From: DATFLS01 sp964413425
GTDB lineage: Bacteria; Fidelibacterota; JAANXI01
NCBI GenBank assembly: GCA_964413425.1
Contig: CAYPST010000003.1
Location: 1-64,000 of the forward strand
Direction: 5' to 3'
Length of the DNA: 64,000 nt
Of this stretch, positions 18,296-27,352 are shown piece after piece. The first letter of the stretch is position 1. Each line of letters begins with the position of its first letter. A model generated the notes under the pieces. The model saw only the letters and a list, made by a program, of their open reading frames with translations. It searched no databases and was not told the DNA's origin. Position numbers and translations under genes: made by a program.

Positions 18296-19751
18296 TTTAC
18301 GACAAACACAACATCAGGGATTAGAGCTGCGGCAGACGCTCTCCCCACAGCAAATTCTGCTGTCTTCGCTTATTCAGCTGCCGATTGTGGCGCTGGAGCA
18401 GAAGATTAAAACCGAAATTGAGCAGAATCCGGTGTTAGAGATTGAGGAAGATATCACCGAGGAAGCCAAAGAGGAAACAGACGAGCTGGAAAGTGGTCCG
18501 GACGAAGCCGCCGGCAATGGAGAATCCGATGAGCCGCAGGAAGAAGAGGGAGATCTCGAAGCGGAGGAGATTGACTGGGATGAGATTTTAAATGATCCCG
18601 ATGGGTTTGAGCCGCAGTATTCCGCATATAGCGGGCAAAAAGAGCATCCGGATCTCCCGAATCCGGAACGGCTGTCGTTGACCGATCACCTGCTGGAGCA
18701 AATCAACTTGCTGCAGTTCAACGAACTGGAACACGAAATCGCCGAGCAAATTATTTACAATATCGATGACGTCGGCTATCTCTCCTGTGATCTGGAAATT
18801 ATTGCGGCAAACGTGAGTACGACGGTGGAACAAGTGGAGGAGGTGCTGAAAGAAATTCAGCATCTGGAGCCCCGGGGGATTGGAAGCCGGAATTTACGCG
18901 AATGCCTGCTCATTCAACTGGAAGATATGGTGGAAGAGAAGCCGGAAGCCGGCACCGCGTACGAAATCGTTGACAAATATTTTGAGGATTTCGCAAACAA
19001 ACGATTTTCGAAGATCGAACAAAAAGGCGGATATTCCAGGGATCAACTGCGGCGTGCTCAGCAGGTGATTGAAAAATTAAATCCGAAACCCGGTGAAGGG
19101 CTCATCGATCCGGAAACCAATTATATTGTTCCGGATCTCATTGTCGAACGCGTGGACGGCGAATTTATCATCAGCCTGAATGATGGGAATATCCCCAAGC
19201 TGCAACTGAGTAATTATTATCTCTCCCTCTATCAGAAAGGCAAAAAATCCGGGGACAAGGAGACCCGGGATTTCTTGAAGAAGAAGATTGACTCTGCCCG
19301 ATGGTTTATCAACAGTATTCATCAGCGTCGCACTACCATGCTTCGGGTGATGCAGGCCATCGTAAACCGGCAGTATGACTTCTTTGACAAGGGCAAAGAG
19401 TACCTGAAGCCCATGATTCTGAAAGACATTGCAGAAGATGTCGATATGGATATCTCCACTATCAGCAGGGTGACCAACGGGAAATACGTCCAGACGGAAC
19501 GCGGGGTATTTGAATTAAAATACTTCTTCACGGAAAGTATAAAAACCGATAATGGCGAAGTCTCGAATCGGGTTATTAAAGACCGGATCAAAGAAATTAT
19601 CGAAGAGGAAGATAAACAGAGCCCATTAAGTGATAGTAAGATTGCCAGGAAGTTACGGGAAGAAGATTACAACATCGCACGCCGCACCGTGGCAAAATAC
19701 CGGGAACAAATGAATATTCCCGTCGCAAGATTACGGCGTGAATTGGAGTAA
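18288..19751 (+). CDS. rpoN: RNA polymerase sigma-54 factor
   Basis: Sigma-54 directs RNA polymerase to -24/-12 promoters and needs AAA+ activators. The Gln/Leu-rich activator-interacting region (residues 1-50, LRQTLSPQQILLSSLIQLP) is followed by a very acidic linker (about 55-115), the core-binding domain, the HTH near DISTISRVTNGKYVQT, and the C-terminal RpoN box ARRTVAKYR. The start is a TTG inside lptB, behind AGGGAG. No AAA+ activator is in the window. The lptB-rpoN pairing is conserved in Proteobacteria and FCB bacteria. Confidence 0.96.
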   Translation: MIDLRQTQHQGLELRQTLSPQQILLSSLIQLPIVALEQKIKTEIEQNPVLEIEEDITEEAKEETDELESGPDEAAGNGESDEPQEEEGDLEAEEIDWDEILNDPDGFEPQYSAYSGQKEHPDLPNPERLSLTDHLLEQINLLQFNELEHEIAEQIIYNIDDVGYLSCDLEIIAANVSTTVEQVEEVLKEIQHLEPRGIGSRNLRECLLIQLEDMVEEKPEAGTAYEIVDKYFEDFANKRFSKIEQKGGYSRDQLRRAQQVIEKLNPKPGEGLIDPETNYIVPDLIVERVDGEFIISLNDGNIPKLQLSNYYLSLYQKGKKSGDKETRDFLKKKIDSARWFINSIHQRRTTMLRVMQAIVNRQYDFFDKGKEYLKPMILKDIAEDVDMDISTISRVTNGKYVQTERGVFELKYFFTESIKTDNGEVSNRVIKDRIKEIIEEEDKQSPLSDSKIARKLREEDYNIARRTVAKYREQMNIPVARLRRELE

Positions 19752-19848
19752 TGGATTAACATTATCAGATTCACAGGGAAACTGCTGGCAGCAGGCAATC
19801 AAAGCGACACATCCTCATTTAGATTTTTCATTTTTGTTTACCCATTCC

Positions 19849-19997
19849 TTTCCCGAAGGGATTCTTCGAACTTACTTCAGTCAAAAATCGGCTGTATATT
19901 ACATTTATTGCAAGATTCACGGGAATCCGATGATAAATCGAATGGTGTCAGGGCAATCTTGCAGGCAGGGAGAATTGATCTTTCCCGAAGGGATTCG
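19849..19997. repeat. Short direct repeat flanking the hslV leader
   Basis: The sequence TTTCCCGAAGGGATTC occurs at 19849-19864 and again at 19981-19996. Each copy contains a TCCC-GAA-GGGA mini-hairpin. The second copy ends about 18 bp before the hslV start. It could be a paired protein-binding site or a simple local duplication. Confidence 0.5.
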
Positions 19998-20014
19998 TCG
20001 GATAAGGAGCGATT

Positions 20015-20560
20015 ATGAATCGACAATATCATGGGACGACAATTGTTGGTCTCAGAAAAAATGGCCAATCTGCCATTGGGGGAGACGGGCAGGTGACCAT
20101 GAGGGACACGGCCACCAAGCATAAAGCTGTGAAAGTGCGGAGACTCTATAACGATAAGGTTCTGGCCGGATTTGCCGGTGCGTCGGCTGATGCCTTTACC
20201 CTGTTTGAAAAGTTTGAAGGCAGGCTGGAGCAGTACAAAGGGAATCTGTACCGCGCGGCCGTTGAACTGGCAAAAGAATGGCGAACAGATAAATTTTTGC
20301 GGCGCCTGGAAGCCTTACTGGCCGTGATGAATACAGAGGCCGCGCTGATTATCTCCGGGAACGGCGATGTGATCGAGCCTGACGATAACATCGTGGCTAT
20401 CGGCAGCGGCGGGAATTATGCACTTGCCGCGGCGCGGGCCTTTAACGAATGTCTGGACCTCACTGCCGAAGAGATCGTGCGCCGCAGCCTGGAAATCGCG
20501 GCTGATATTTGTGTGTATACTAACAAAAACATAACGGTACTGACATTAAACAATGAATGA
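20015..20560 (+). CDS. hslV: ATP-dependent protease subunit HslV
   Basis: HslV (ClpQ) is the proteolytic core of the HslUV proteasome-like protease. The short propeptide ends at HG and the predicted nucleophile is Thr8 of the precursor (HGTTIVG). SAIGGDGQVT and the IGSGGNYA loop near residue 130 are typical. The 181-residue length is normal. An AAGGAG ribosome site is present. It overlaps hslU by 8 bp, consistent with co-translation of the partner ATPase. Confidence 0.97.
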   Translation: MNRQYHGTTIVGLRKNGQSAIGGDGQVTMRDTATKHKAVKVRRLYNDKVLAGFAGASADAFTLFEKFEGRLEQYKGNLYRAAVELAKEWRTDKFLRRLEALLAVMNTEAALIISGNGDVIEPDDNIVAIGSGGNYALAAARAFNECLDLTAEEIVRRSLEIAADICVYTNKNITVLTLNNE

Positions 20561-21923
20561 ACAATTACAATCTGAAGGACGAGAGTTAAGACCGGCTGAA
20601 ATTGTAGCGGAACTGGACCGGTACATTGTGGGCCAGGAAAAGGCAAAGAAATCGGTGGCCATTGCGCTCCGCAACCGGTGGCGCCGGCAGCAGGTGAGAG
20701 GAGATCTGCGGGAAGAAATTCTTCCGAACAATATCATTTTAATCGGACCGACTGGTGTAGGAAAAACCGAAATCGCCCGGCGGGTCTCGAATTTAGCGAA
20801 TGCACCATTTCTGAAAGTCGAGGCGTCCAAGTTTACGGAAGTGGGGTATGTGGGACGAGATGTGGAAAGTATGATCCGGGATCTGACCAATATTGCGGTG
20901 AACATGGTGAAATCGGAACACGAAAGTCGCGTGCAGGAACAAGCCGCCAGGCAAGCAAATGAGCGCATCCTGGACCTGTTAATTCCACCCGGACCGAGTC
21001 GAGGGAGCGATGAGGAAGAAGTATTGGATGAACGGAGACAGAAAACCAGAGAACGGTTTCGGGAACGCCTGAAAGCCGGCGATTTTGAAGATCGAATGGT
21101 CGAAATCAAAGTGCAGGATGACAGCACGCCGGTCATGCAGATATTCGGTTCTACCGGGCTGGAAGAAATGGGCTTGAATCTCCAGGACATGCTCGGCAAT
21201 ATGATGCCTTCCAAAAAGAAAACCCGGAAAACCACCGTATCGGAAGCGCGGGAGATCTTAACCCAGGAAGAAGCCGGCAAACTCATTGATATGGATAAAG
21301 TGATAAGTGAAGCCCTGCAGCGGGTGGAAAATTCCGGGATTATTTTCCTGGACGAGATCGATAAGATCGCCGGCGGCGAAGGCAGGAAGAGCGGACAGGC
21401 CGACGTCTCCCGGGAAGGGGTGCAACGGGATATCTTACCCATCGTGGAAGGGTCCACCGTTATGACGAAATATGGCATGGTCAAAACAGACCACATCCTT
21501 TTTATCGCCGCCGGGGCATTCCATATGACCAAGCCTGCGGACCTGATTCCTGAGCTGCAGGGGCGGTTTCCTATCCGGGTCGAGCTGAATAGCCTGACCA
21601 CGGAAGATTTTGTGAAGATACTGACCCATCCTGAAAATGCTCTGCTGAAGCAGTATCATGCGCTGTTATCCACAGAAGGCTTCGAGCTGGAATTTTCCGA
21701 AGATGCTATCCAGGCGGTAGCGGAGATTGCGACCGAAGTGAATGAGACCACTGAAAATATCGGAGCACGGCGATTGCATACGGTTATGAATTTGCTGCTG
21801 GAAGACCTGCAATTTGATTTGCCAAACAGTGCGATGGAGTCAATGCGGGTGACCGCCGAGTTTGTGTATGATAAACTCCGTGATGTTGTGGAAGATAAAG
21901 ATCTGACGCGATATATACTCTGA
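20553..21923 (+). CDS. hslU: ATP-dependent protease ATPase subunit HslU
   Basis: HslU (ClpY) is the AAA+ unfoldase that feeds substrates to HslV. Visible parts are the N-terminal PAEIVAELDRYIVGQ segment, Walker A GPTGVGKT (about residues 62-69), the pore motif region KFTEVGYVGRDVES, an intermediate domain (about 110-245), Walker B IIFLDEIDKIA and the C-terminal small domain ending in YIL, which inserts into HslV. The 456-residue length is standard. Confidence 0.97.
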   Translation: MNEQLQSEGRELRPAEIVAELDRYIVGQEKAKKSVAIALRNRWRRQQVRGDLREEILPNNIILIGPTGVGKTEIARRVSNLANAPFLKVEASKFTEVGYVGRDVESMIRDLTNIAVNMVKSEHESRVQEQAARQANERILDLLIPPGPSRGSDEEEVLDERRQKTRERFRERLKAGDFEDRMVEIKVQDDSTPVMQIFGSTGLEEMGLNLQDMLGNMMPSKKKTRKTTVSEAREILTQEEAGKLIDMDKVISEALQRVENSGIIFLDEIDKIAGGEGRKSGQADVSREGVQRDILPIVEGSTVMTKYGMVKTDHILFIAAGAFHMTKPADLIPELQGRFPIRVELNSLTTEDFVKILTHPENALLKQYHALLSTEGFELEFSEDAIQAVAEIATEVNETTENIGARRLHTVMNLLLEDLQFDLPNSAMESMRVTAEFVYDKLRDVVEDKDLTRYIL

Positions 21924-21994
21924 ATGAAGCCGGAGTGGAGTCGGTACGATTGGATACCAGAGTAGATGAACTATCAAACGATGAGGGAAGGATC

Positions 21995-22915
21995 TTGAAC
22001 AAGGATTTTCTGGCTATTACGGACTTAACCCGGGAAGAGATTCTGCAGATTTTCGATATTGCGAAAGTCCTGAAAGAGGAAATAAAACAGGGGGTGACTC
22101 ATCACCGGCTGTCGGGACAAACGCTGGCAATGATCTTCGCGAAACCGTCTGCCCGTACCCGGGTCTCATTTGAAACCGGGATGTATCAGCTCGGCGGACA
22201 TGCTCTCTATCTGTCACCTTCCGACATCGGCATTGGAGAACGCGAAGCCATCAAGGATGTGGCACAGGTGCTCTCACGGTACAATAACGGAATTATGGCC
22301 CGGTTATTCGATCATGCCCACATGGAAGCACTTGCCAGATATGCTGCTGTTCCGGTCATTAACGGCCTCACCGATTACAACCATCCCTGCCAGGTGATGG
22401 CCGATATTTTTACCGTGCTGGAAAGCCGGGGCCATTTAAAGGAATTAACAGTGGCATTTGTCGGCGATGGGAACAATGTTGCCAATTCCTGGATCAATCT
22501 GGCAGCCCGGCTTCCGATGCACTTCATACTTGCCGCACCCTCCGGGTATGAACCCGACGAAGCGACAGTGGAAAATGCGCGGAAGGAGGGGCTGAGTACC
22601 ATCGAAGTAATGCGGAATCCGAAAGAGGCAGTCACCAATGCAGACATTATTTATACCGACGTGTGGGCAAGCATGGGCCAGGAATCAGAGAGGGTACAAC
22701 GCCGGCAGGATTTGCTCCCGTTTCAGGTGAACGGAAAACTGCTCTCTTTTGCTAAGAAAACCTGCGTTGTAATGCATTGTCTGCCCGCACACCGGGGTGA
22801 GGAAATCACCGATGAGGTCATAGACGGTCCGCAATCCATTGTGTTCAACCAGGCGGAAAACCGTATGCATATCCAAAAGGCTATTTTAGTCCGACTCATG
22901 GAGAAGAAGCACTAG
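21995..22915 (+). CDS. argF: Ornithine carbamoyltransferase
   Basis: This enzyme makes citrulline from ornithine and carbamoyl phosphate in arginine synthesis. The carbamoyl-phosphate site reads KPSARTRVSFE (a common Ala variant of STRTR), and the ornithine-site motif HCLPAHRGEE is present. I prefer the TTG at 21995, which follows GGGAAGG and gives the family-standard 306 residues starting LNKDFLAITDL. A GTG at 21935 would add 20 unconserved residues. It follows hslU after a short gap; other arg genes are not in the window. Confidence 0.93.
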   Translation: MNKDFLAITDLTREEILQIFDIAKVLKEEIKQGVTHHRLSGQTLAMIFAKPSARTRVSFETGMYQLGGHALYLSPSDIGIGEREAIKDVAQVLSRYNNGIMARLFDHAHMEALARYAAVPVINGLTDYNHPCQVMADIFTVLESRGHLKELTVAFVGDGNNVANSWINLAARLPMHFILAAPSGYEPDEATVENARKEGLSTIEVMRNPKEAVTNADIIYTDVWASMGQESERVQRRQDLLPFQVNGKLLSFAKKTCVVMHCLPAHRGEEITDEVIDGPQSIVFNQAENRMHIQKAILVRLMEKKH

Positions 22916-23585
22916 CTCCGGGCTCTCCTTCCGATGTTGAGATTTTGCGCAGGCCGTTCATGTATCTTTCACTCGAATGACCTTATGCTTCGTTATTTAT
23001 ACGTACAGAACAATCTCGAATTCCACCGGGAAAGGAGGGGGCGATATTTTTCGTTGATTGTGGCAGTGAGCCAACGGCATACATTTGACCGCCGATTCGA
23101 TTCCGGGGTGTCTTTTTGGCTCCTCCCGATCCGGTCATAGCTAGTGTATATCCTCTACGGAAAGGGGCAGCTCATTTGCGGCAAAGACATGCAAGCAGTA
23201 ACCAAAACCCCGGATATCTTGGCAATTTTTGAACGAATCTAGCATGGAATCTGAACATCATATCCACCTTCCCTTGTTGATGCGAGAATATGAGATAAAA
23301 AAAGTAAATGTTTTTTTCTCGCCGTCGATAATAATAAAAAAATAAGCTGCTATTAGCCTATATTTGCGGTTAGCAACGCCGGTGTGGCAAGAGGGTATCG
23401 CATCAATTTTGCCTGCTGCTGGATGCTGTTCAGAAGTGCCGGATTGGTACCGGAGCTCATGTTTATTGAAATTATACAGTCTACACCTGCTGCAGTCAAA
23501 TGGAGGATTGAATCCGTGAGTACACTAATAGTCAATTTTCCTCTATCATGTCATATAATATCACAGCAATCGAGGATGAAGTGGC
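22916..23585. other. Intergenic region between argF and the HDOD cluster
   Basis: No RNA gene or conserved coding region is recognised. The left half is featureless. AT-rich sequence around 23290-23345 could hold a promoter. A small minus-strand frame (23353-23535) is listed separately as a doubtful gene. Confidence 0.5.
23353..23535 (-). CDS. Doubtful small protein, 60 residues
   Basis: This is a short frame that begins with TTG preceded at good spacing by AGAGGAAAA. The predicted peptide (beginning LTISVLTDSIL) has a balanced, globular-like composition but matches no family I know. It points away from the HDOD gene and overlaps its probable upstream region. It could be a remnant or chance frame. 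Confidence 0.25.
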   Translation of the reverse strand: MTISVLTDSILHLTAAGVDCIISINMSSGTNPALLNSIQQQAKLMRYPLATPALLTANIG

Positions 23586-24479
23586 ATGGAAATCAGTGAA
23601 AAACACAAACAGGAGAGCATCGATGAAATAATAGATTTGGTAAATAGTTCATATATCTCTTCCATCGAGAAGGTTGTCACAGAAATCATTCGGGTGATAA
23701 ATGACTCGCGTTCCTCGGCGAAAGATCTGAAAGAAATTATTGAAGTAGATCCCCCTCTGACCGGAAAAGTGCTCAGGAGAGCGAATTCCGCTTTTTATGC
23801 GAGGCGGCGCCGGATCAGTGAAATTCAGCAGGCTATCATTCTTATCGGATTCGACACTGTGAAGGATTTGGCTCTCAGTCAGAAAGTGTATGAACTATTC
23901 ACGAATGACATCACAATCTATGGATATTCCCGTATTTCGTTGTGGAAGCATAGCGTGGCTGTAGCGCTGTTAGTGAAGATGATTTATCGGCGGGAATATG
24001 GTGAACGCGGCGATAATGCCTATGCGGCAGGCTTACTTCACACCTTGGGAATTATCATAGAGGATCAATTTTTACATGACCGGTTTGTTGAGATATTAAA
24101 ACTCAGTAAGACTGAAGAAAAAAATCTGGATGAGTTAGAAGATGAGATTTTTGGATTTAATAATGCTGAAATTGGCAGGGCTATTACGGATACCTGGGAT
24201 TTGCCCGTGGAACTCGTCACAGCAATCGGGTACCATCATCAGCCGGGGAGAGTGCATTCAAAATACGCGAAGATTACGAAAACACTCTTTATTGCAGACT
24301 ATATCTGCCAGAGACTACAGTTGGGATATTCCCATTCACCGTTTCACGAGGATTCTTCGTTTCAATCGTATCTTGAAGAAATGGATATCCGGGATAAGGC
24401 GCTGGAGTATATCATCAACGAAGTCCAACTCCAGGTGAAAAAAATGGAAAAAGAAGGTTGGTTCCAAAATGTTGCCTGA
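23586..24479 (+). CDS. HDOD-domain signalling protein (first)
   Basis: HDOD proteins are HD-related regulatory modules found in signal transduction, often with kinases or EAL domains. The HDOD signature is clear: DPPLTGKVLRRANSAFY (about residues 54-70), AIILIGFDTVKDLALSQ, LWKHSVAVA and the GLLHTLGIIIEDQ helix. The full protein is 297 residues, has no extra domain and is probably cytoplasmic. It overlaps the histidine kinase gene by 11 bp and is a clear paralogue of the HDOD gene at 26354, so the kinase is bracketed by two related partners. Catalytic activity is not expected. Confidence 0.88.
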   Translation: MEISEKHKQESIDEIIDLVNSSYISSIEKVVTEIIRVINDSRSSAKDLKEIIEVDPPLTGKVLRRANSAFYARRRRISEIQQAIILIGFDTVKDLALSQKVYELFTNDITIYGYSRISLWKHSVAVALLVKMIYRREYGERGDNAYAAGLLHTLGIIIEDQFLHDRFVEILKLSKTEEKNLDELEDEIFGFNNAEIGRAITDTWDLPVELVTAIGYHHQPGRVHSKYAKITKTLFIADYICQRLQLGYSHSPFHEDSSFQSYLEEMDIRDKALEYIINEVQLQVKKMEKEGWFQNVA

Positions 24480-26220
24480 GCAGCAAACCAAAGATCAGGT
24501 TATTGCAGAGTTGAGGGAACAGGTCGAAGATCTGCAAATTCAGGTGAAGCATTTGTCCAATGATCTTCGGTTGACCAAGACCGAATATGAAACCACTACC
24601 AGCAAATATTTTGAGATCTATTCGAAGATGGAGAAAATCGTCGAGGAACGAACCGAAGAGCTGCAGGAATCCCAGAAGATACTGGAGCAGAAGGGTCGTG
24701 AGCTGCAGATCATGCTGGATTCCTCTCCTGCCCTCATCTATTACAAGGATACCCAACACCGGTTTATCCGGGTCAATAAAATGTTTGCGGATGTCCTCGG
24801 TGTACCCGTAACCGAGATTGTCGGGAAATCCTATACCGAACTCTTCCCGCAGAAAGTTGATCATGGATTTCAGGATGATGTGGAGGTGATACGAAACGAA
24901 GAGCCGATTCTCAATAAGACCGATTTCCTGGAGACGGCAACCGATACCCGCGAAATTCGGATTGATAAGATCCCCTATAAGGACACGAACGGAGAGGTCA
25001 TCGGAATCATTGGCTTTGCATTGGATATCACTGATTTAAAAAAGGCGGAATCTGAGAAGAAGGAGTTGGAGGAGCAGCTCAGTCAGGCACAAAAGCTGGA
25101 GTCTATCGGGGTATTGGCCGGGGGCATTGCGCATGATTTTAATAATGTGATGGCGATTGTTTCAGGCGCTGCCCAAATGCTGGAGATGAAGGTTCAGGAT
25201 CACTCGCTCCAGCCCTACCTGGACATGATCACTTCCAGTATCACCCGGGGGAAGTCCATTACTGACCGGTTGCTCACCTTCGCGCGCGCAGATTCCATGG
25301 AATTTCAAATCCTTTCAGCCAATAAATCGCTGGAGAGTACATTTGAAATCGCGACCCATACCTTATCCAAAGATATTGACATCCATGTGATTCCCTATGA
25401 GGGGAACGATTTAATCATTGGTGATCCTGCGTATCTCCAGCAAGTCCTTCTGAATATCTGTATAAACGCGGCAGACGCAATGCCGGAAGGCGGCGAACTG
25501 ACCCTGGCCCTCGGCGAAGCCCCGGAATCTATGGTACGGCAGTATCAGCCCGATTCGGAAAATGACTTTCTCTGCATAAGTGTGACTGATAACGGCCATG
25601 GCATCAGAGAAGAATCGTTGGAGCGAATCTTTGAACCATTTTATACCACCAAAGAACCCGGGAAGGGAACCGGATTGGGACTCTCGGTGGCCTATAAAAT
25701 TATGCAACGGCATCACGGCTGGATTGACGTCCAAAGCGAAATCAACCAGGGAACGACGGTGAATTTGGGCCTTCCCCGGGCGCCGGAGTCGGCACGAACA
25801 GAGGAAATTGGCGATTTCATCGAAAGTTCTCTGGGCAACGGCGAGAATATCTTGTTAGTCGACGATGAAGAATCCCTTCGGAATCTGCTCTGTGAGCGAT
25901 TAAGAATGAATGGGTATCACATTAATGTTGCTGCCAACGGGGAAGATGCTCTCAAAATGTGTAAAGAGATGAATGGTGACCTCGATTTAATTATTACCGA
26001 CATCAAAATGCCGAAAATTGGAGGAATTAGCTTACAGAAACATCTGAAAAACCTGATGCCCCATGTTCCCACTGTGGCAATCACCGGGATCGTGGAACGG
26101 CACAAATTGGAAGAAGCCGGAGGGTTACAGTTTGACGCTGTCCTTCAGAAACCACTGAATATCCGGGAATTGTTAGATACCATTCGACGCGTGCTAAAGC
26201 AGAACCGTAAGCAAGGTTAA
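24469..26220 (+). CDS. PAS-domain hybrid histidine kinase with receiver domain
   Basis: This soluble 583-residue sensor has an N-terminal coiled coil (about 5-80), one PAS domain (about 80-195), a phosphoacceptor helix with the H-box IAHDFNN (His222) and a HATPase domain. The HATPase shows the N-box NICINAADAMPEGG, DNGHGI, FEPFYTTK and GTGLGLS. The C-terminal receiver has Asp465/466, phosphoacceptor Asp511 and Lys561. There is no membrane segment, so the signal is cytoplasmic, perhaps through PAS. It overlaps the first HDOD gene. No output response regulator is adjacent, so the HDOD proteins are the likely partners (inference). Confidence 0.93.
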   Translation: MLPEQQTKDQVIAELREQVEDLQIQVKHLSNDLRLTKTEYETTTSKYFEIYSKMEKIVEERTEELQESQKILEQKGRELQIMLDSSPALIYYKDTQHRFIRVNKMFADVLGVPVTEIVGKSYTELFPQKVDHGFQDDVEVIRNEEPILNKTDFLETATDTREIRIDKIPYKDTNGEVIGIIGFALDITDLKKAESEKKELEEQLSQAQKLESIGVLAGGIAHDFNNVMAIVSGAAQMLEMKVQDHSLQPYLDMITSSITRGKSITDRLLTFARADSMEFQILSANKSLESTFEIATHTLSKDIDIHVIPYEGNDLIIGDPAYLQQVLLNICINAADAMPEGGELTLALGEAPESMVRQYQPDSENDFLCISVTDNGHGIREESLERIFEPFYTTKEPGKGTGLGLSVAYKIMQRHHGWIDVQSEINQGTTVNLGLPRAPESARTEEIGDFIESSLGNGENILLVDDEESLRNLLCERLRMNGYHINVAANGEDALKMCKEMNGDLDLIITDIKMPKIGGISLQKHLKNLMPHVPTVAITGIVERHKLEEAGGLQFDAVLQKPLNIRELLDTIRRVLKQNRKQG

Positions 26221-26353
26221 ATGTTGATAACGCACAACCCTGCGGGGAGAGCATTTTCCGGGTGTTGCCTCTCTCAATGACAGGGAGGCAGAGGCGGCTG
26301 GAAACGTTAATTCAAGGGTGTGACTGGCAGTTGAAGGGTTGGTTTGTGAATTT

Positions 26354-27235
26354 ATGAGTACTTATCAGAATGGTATTATGTCTCTGGAGGAGCTGGTGCG
26401 ACATGTTCGGACCTCAGAAATTTCCTCAATCGAGCCAGTGATAACCAGAATCGTTGGGGTGATGAATGACGAGCATTCCACTGCCGAGGATCTCAAAAAC
26501 ATTATTGAGAAGGATCCTCCGTTAACAGCCAAAATTCTCAAGTCCGCAAACTCGGTGTATTACCATCATCCTTCTTCCATCGGCGATCTCGAAGAAGCGA
26601 TTATCTGGATAGGATTTGGAGCCGCCGCGGAACTGGCGTTGCAGCATAAGGTATCCGAACTTTTTCGGACACCTCTCTCGCTTGGCACATATACCCGGTT
26701 AGCTCTCTGGAAACATAGTGTCGCTGTAGCGAATTGTATGAAGTTGTTTTATCGAAAAGAATTTGGGAAAAAGTGTAAAAGTGCATATGTGGTCGGACTG
26801 CTCCATACCATAGGAATTATTATCGAAGACCAATTTTTACATGATCCGTTTAAACACATATTGAAAACCATTGAACAGGAGAAGGTGAATCTGTTAGAGG
26901 CAGAGCGGAAGGTCCTTGGATATCACCACGGGCATCTCGGAGCAGCAGTACTCGAACAATGGCAATTCCCCTCGGAAATTGTGGAGGCGATCCGCGCGTA
27001 TCAACTGTCACGAGAAGTAGAACCACCAACTATCACCTTGACAAACACCCTCTACCTGGCAGATCAATTGTGCCAGCAGGGAGATATAGGATACCAGCAC
27101 TCTCCGGGTCTGGGGGAGTCGGAATTCGTTGACTATGCTCACAGACTCGGTATAAAAGAGAAAGCACTGGAATATATTTTACATGATGTGAAGGAGGAAA
27201 TACAACGAATTGAAAAGCAAGGCTGGCTTTTCTGA
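26354..27235 (+). CDS. HDOD-domain signalling protein (second)
   Basis: This paralogue of the 23586 protein has the same length and motif order: DPPLTAKILKSANSVYY, AIIWIGFGAAAELALQ, LWKHSVAVA and GLLHTIGIIIEDQFLHD. I use the ATG at 26354 (MSTYQNG). A TTG at 26339 would add five residues, and no strong ribosome site decides between them. It follows the kinase by about 130 bp and precedes the EAL-HDOD gene. The duplication around a kinase suggests alternative or antagonistic partners for the same signal. Confidence 0.85.
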   Translation: MSTYQNGIMSLEELVRHVRTSEISSIEPVITRIVGVMNDEHSTAEDLKNIIEKDPPLTAKILKSANSVYYHHPSSIGDLEEAIIWIGFGAAAELALQHKVSELFRTPLSLGTYTRLALWKHSVAVANCMKLFYRKEFGKKCKSAYVVGLLHTIGIIIEDQFLHDPFKHILKTIEQEKVNLLEAERKVLGYHHGHLGAAVLEQWQFPSEIVEAIRAYQLSREVEPPTITLTNTLYLADQLCQQGDIGYQHSPGLGESEFVDYAHRLGIKEKALEYILHDVKEEIQRIEKQGWLF

Positions 27236-27352
27236 AGTTCATCCGGAGTATGCAACAGACCGGCTCTGAAGCAGGAGGAGCGTCTGGCGCGTACTTCGTA
27301 ATCTTCGGAAGATACTCAAGCGATGAAACCAAAAATAGAATAGGATAAACAG

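Noticed and set aside
19849..19997. Possible CRISPR repeat
   Set aside because: There are only two short copies 132 bp apart, with no array structure.
20546..21601. 351-residue antisense frame opposite hslU
   Set aside because: It is a Ser/Arg-rich shadow of the conserved HslU frame with no family resemblance.
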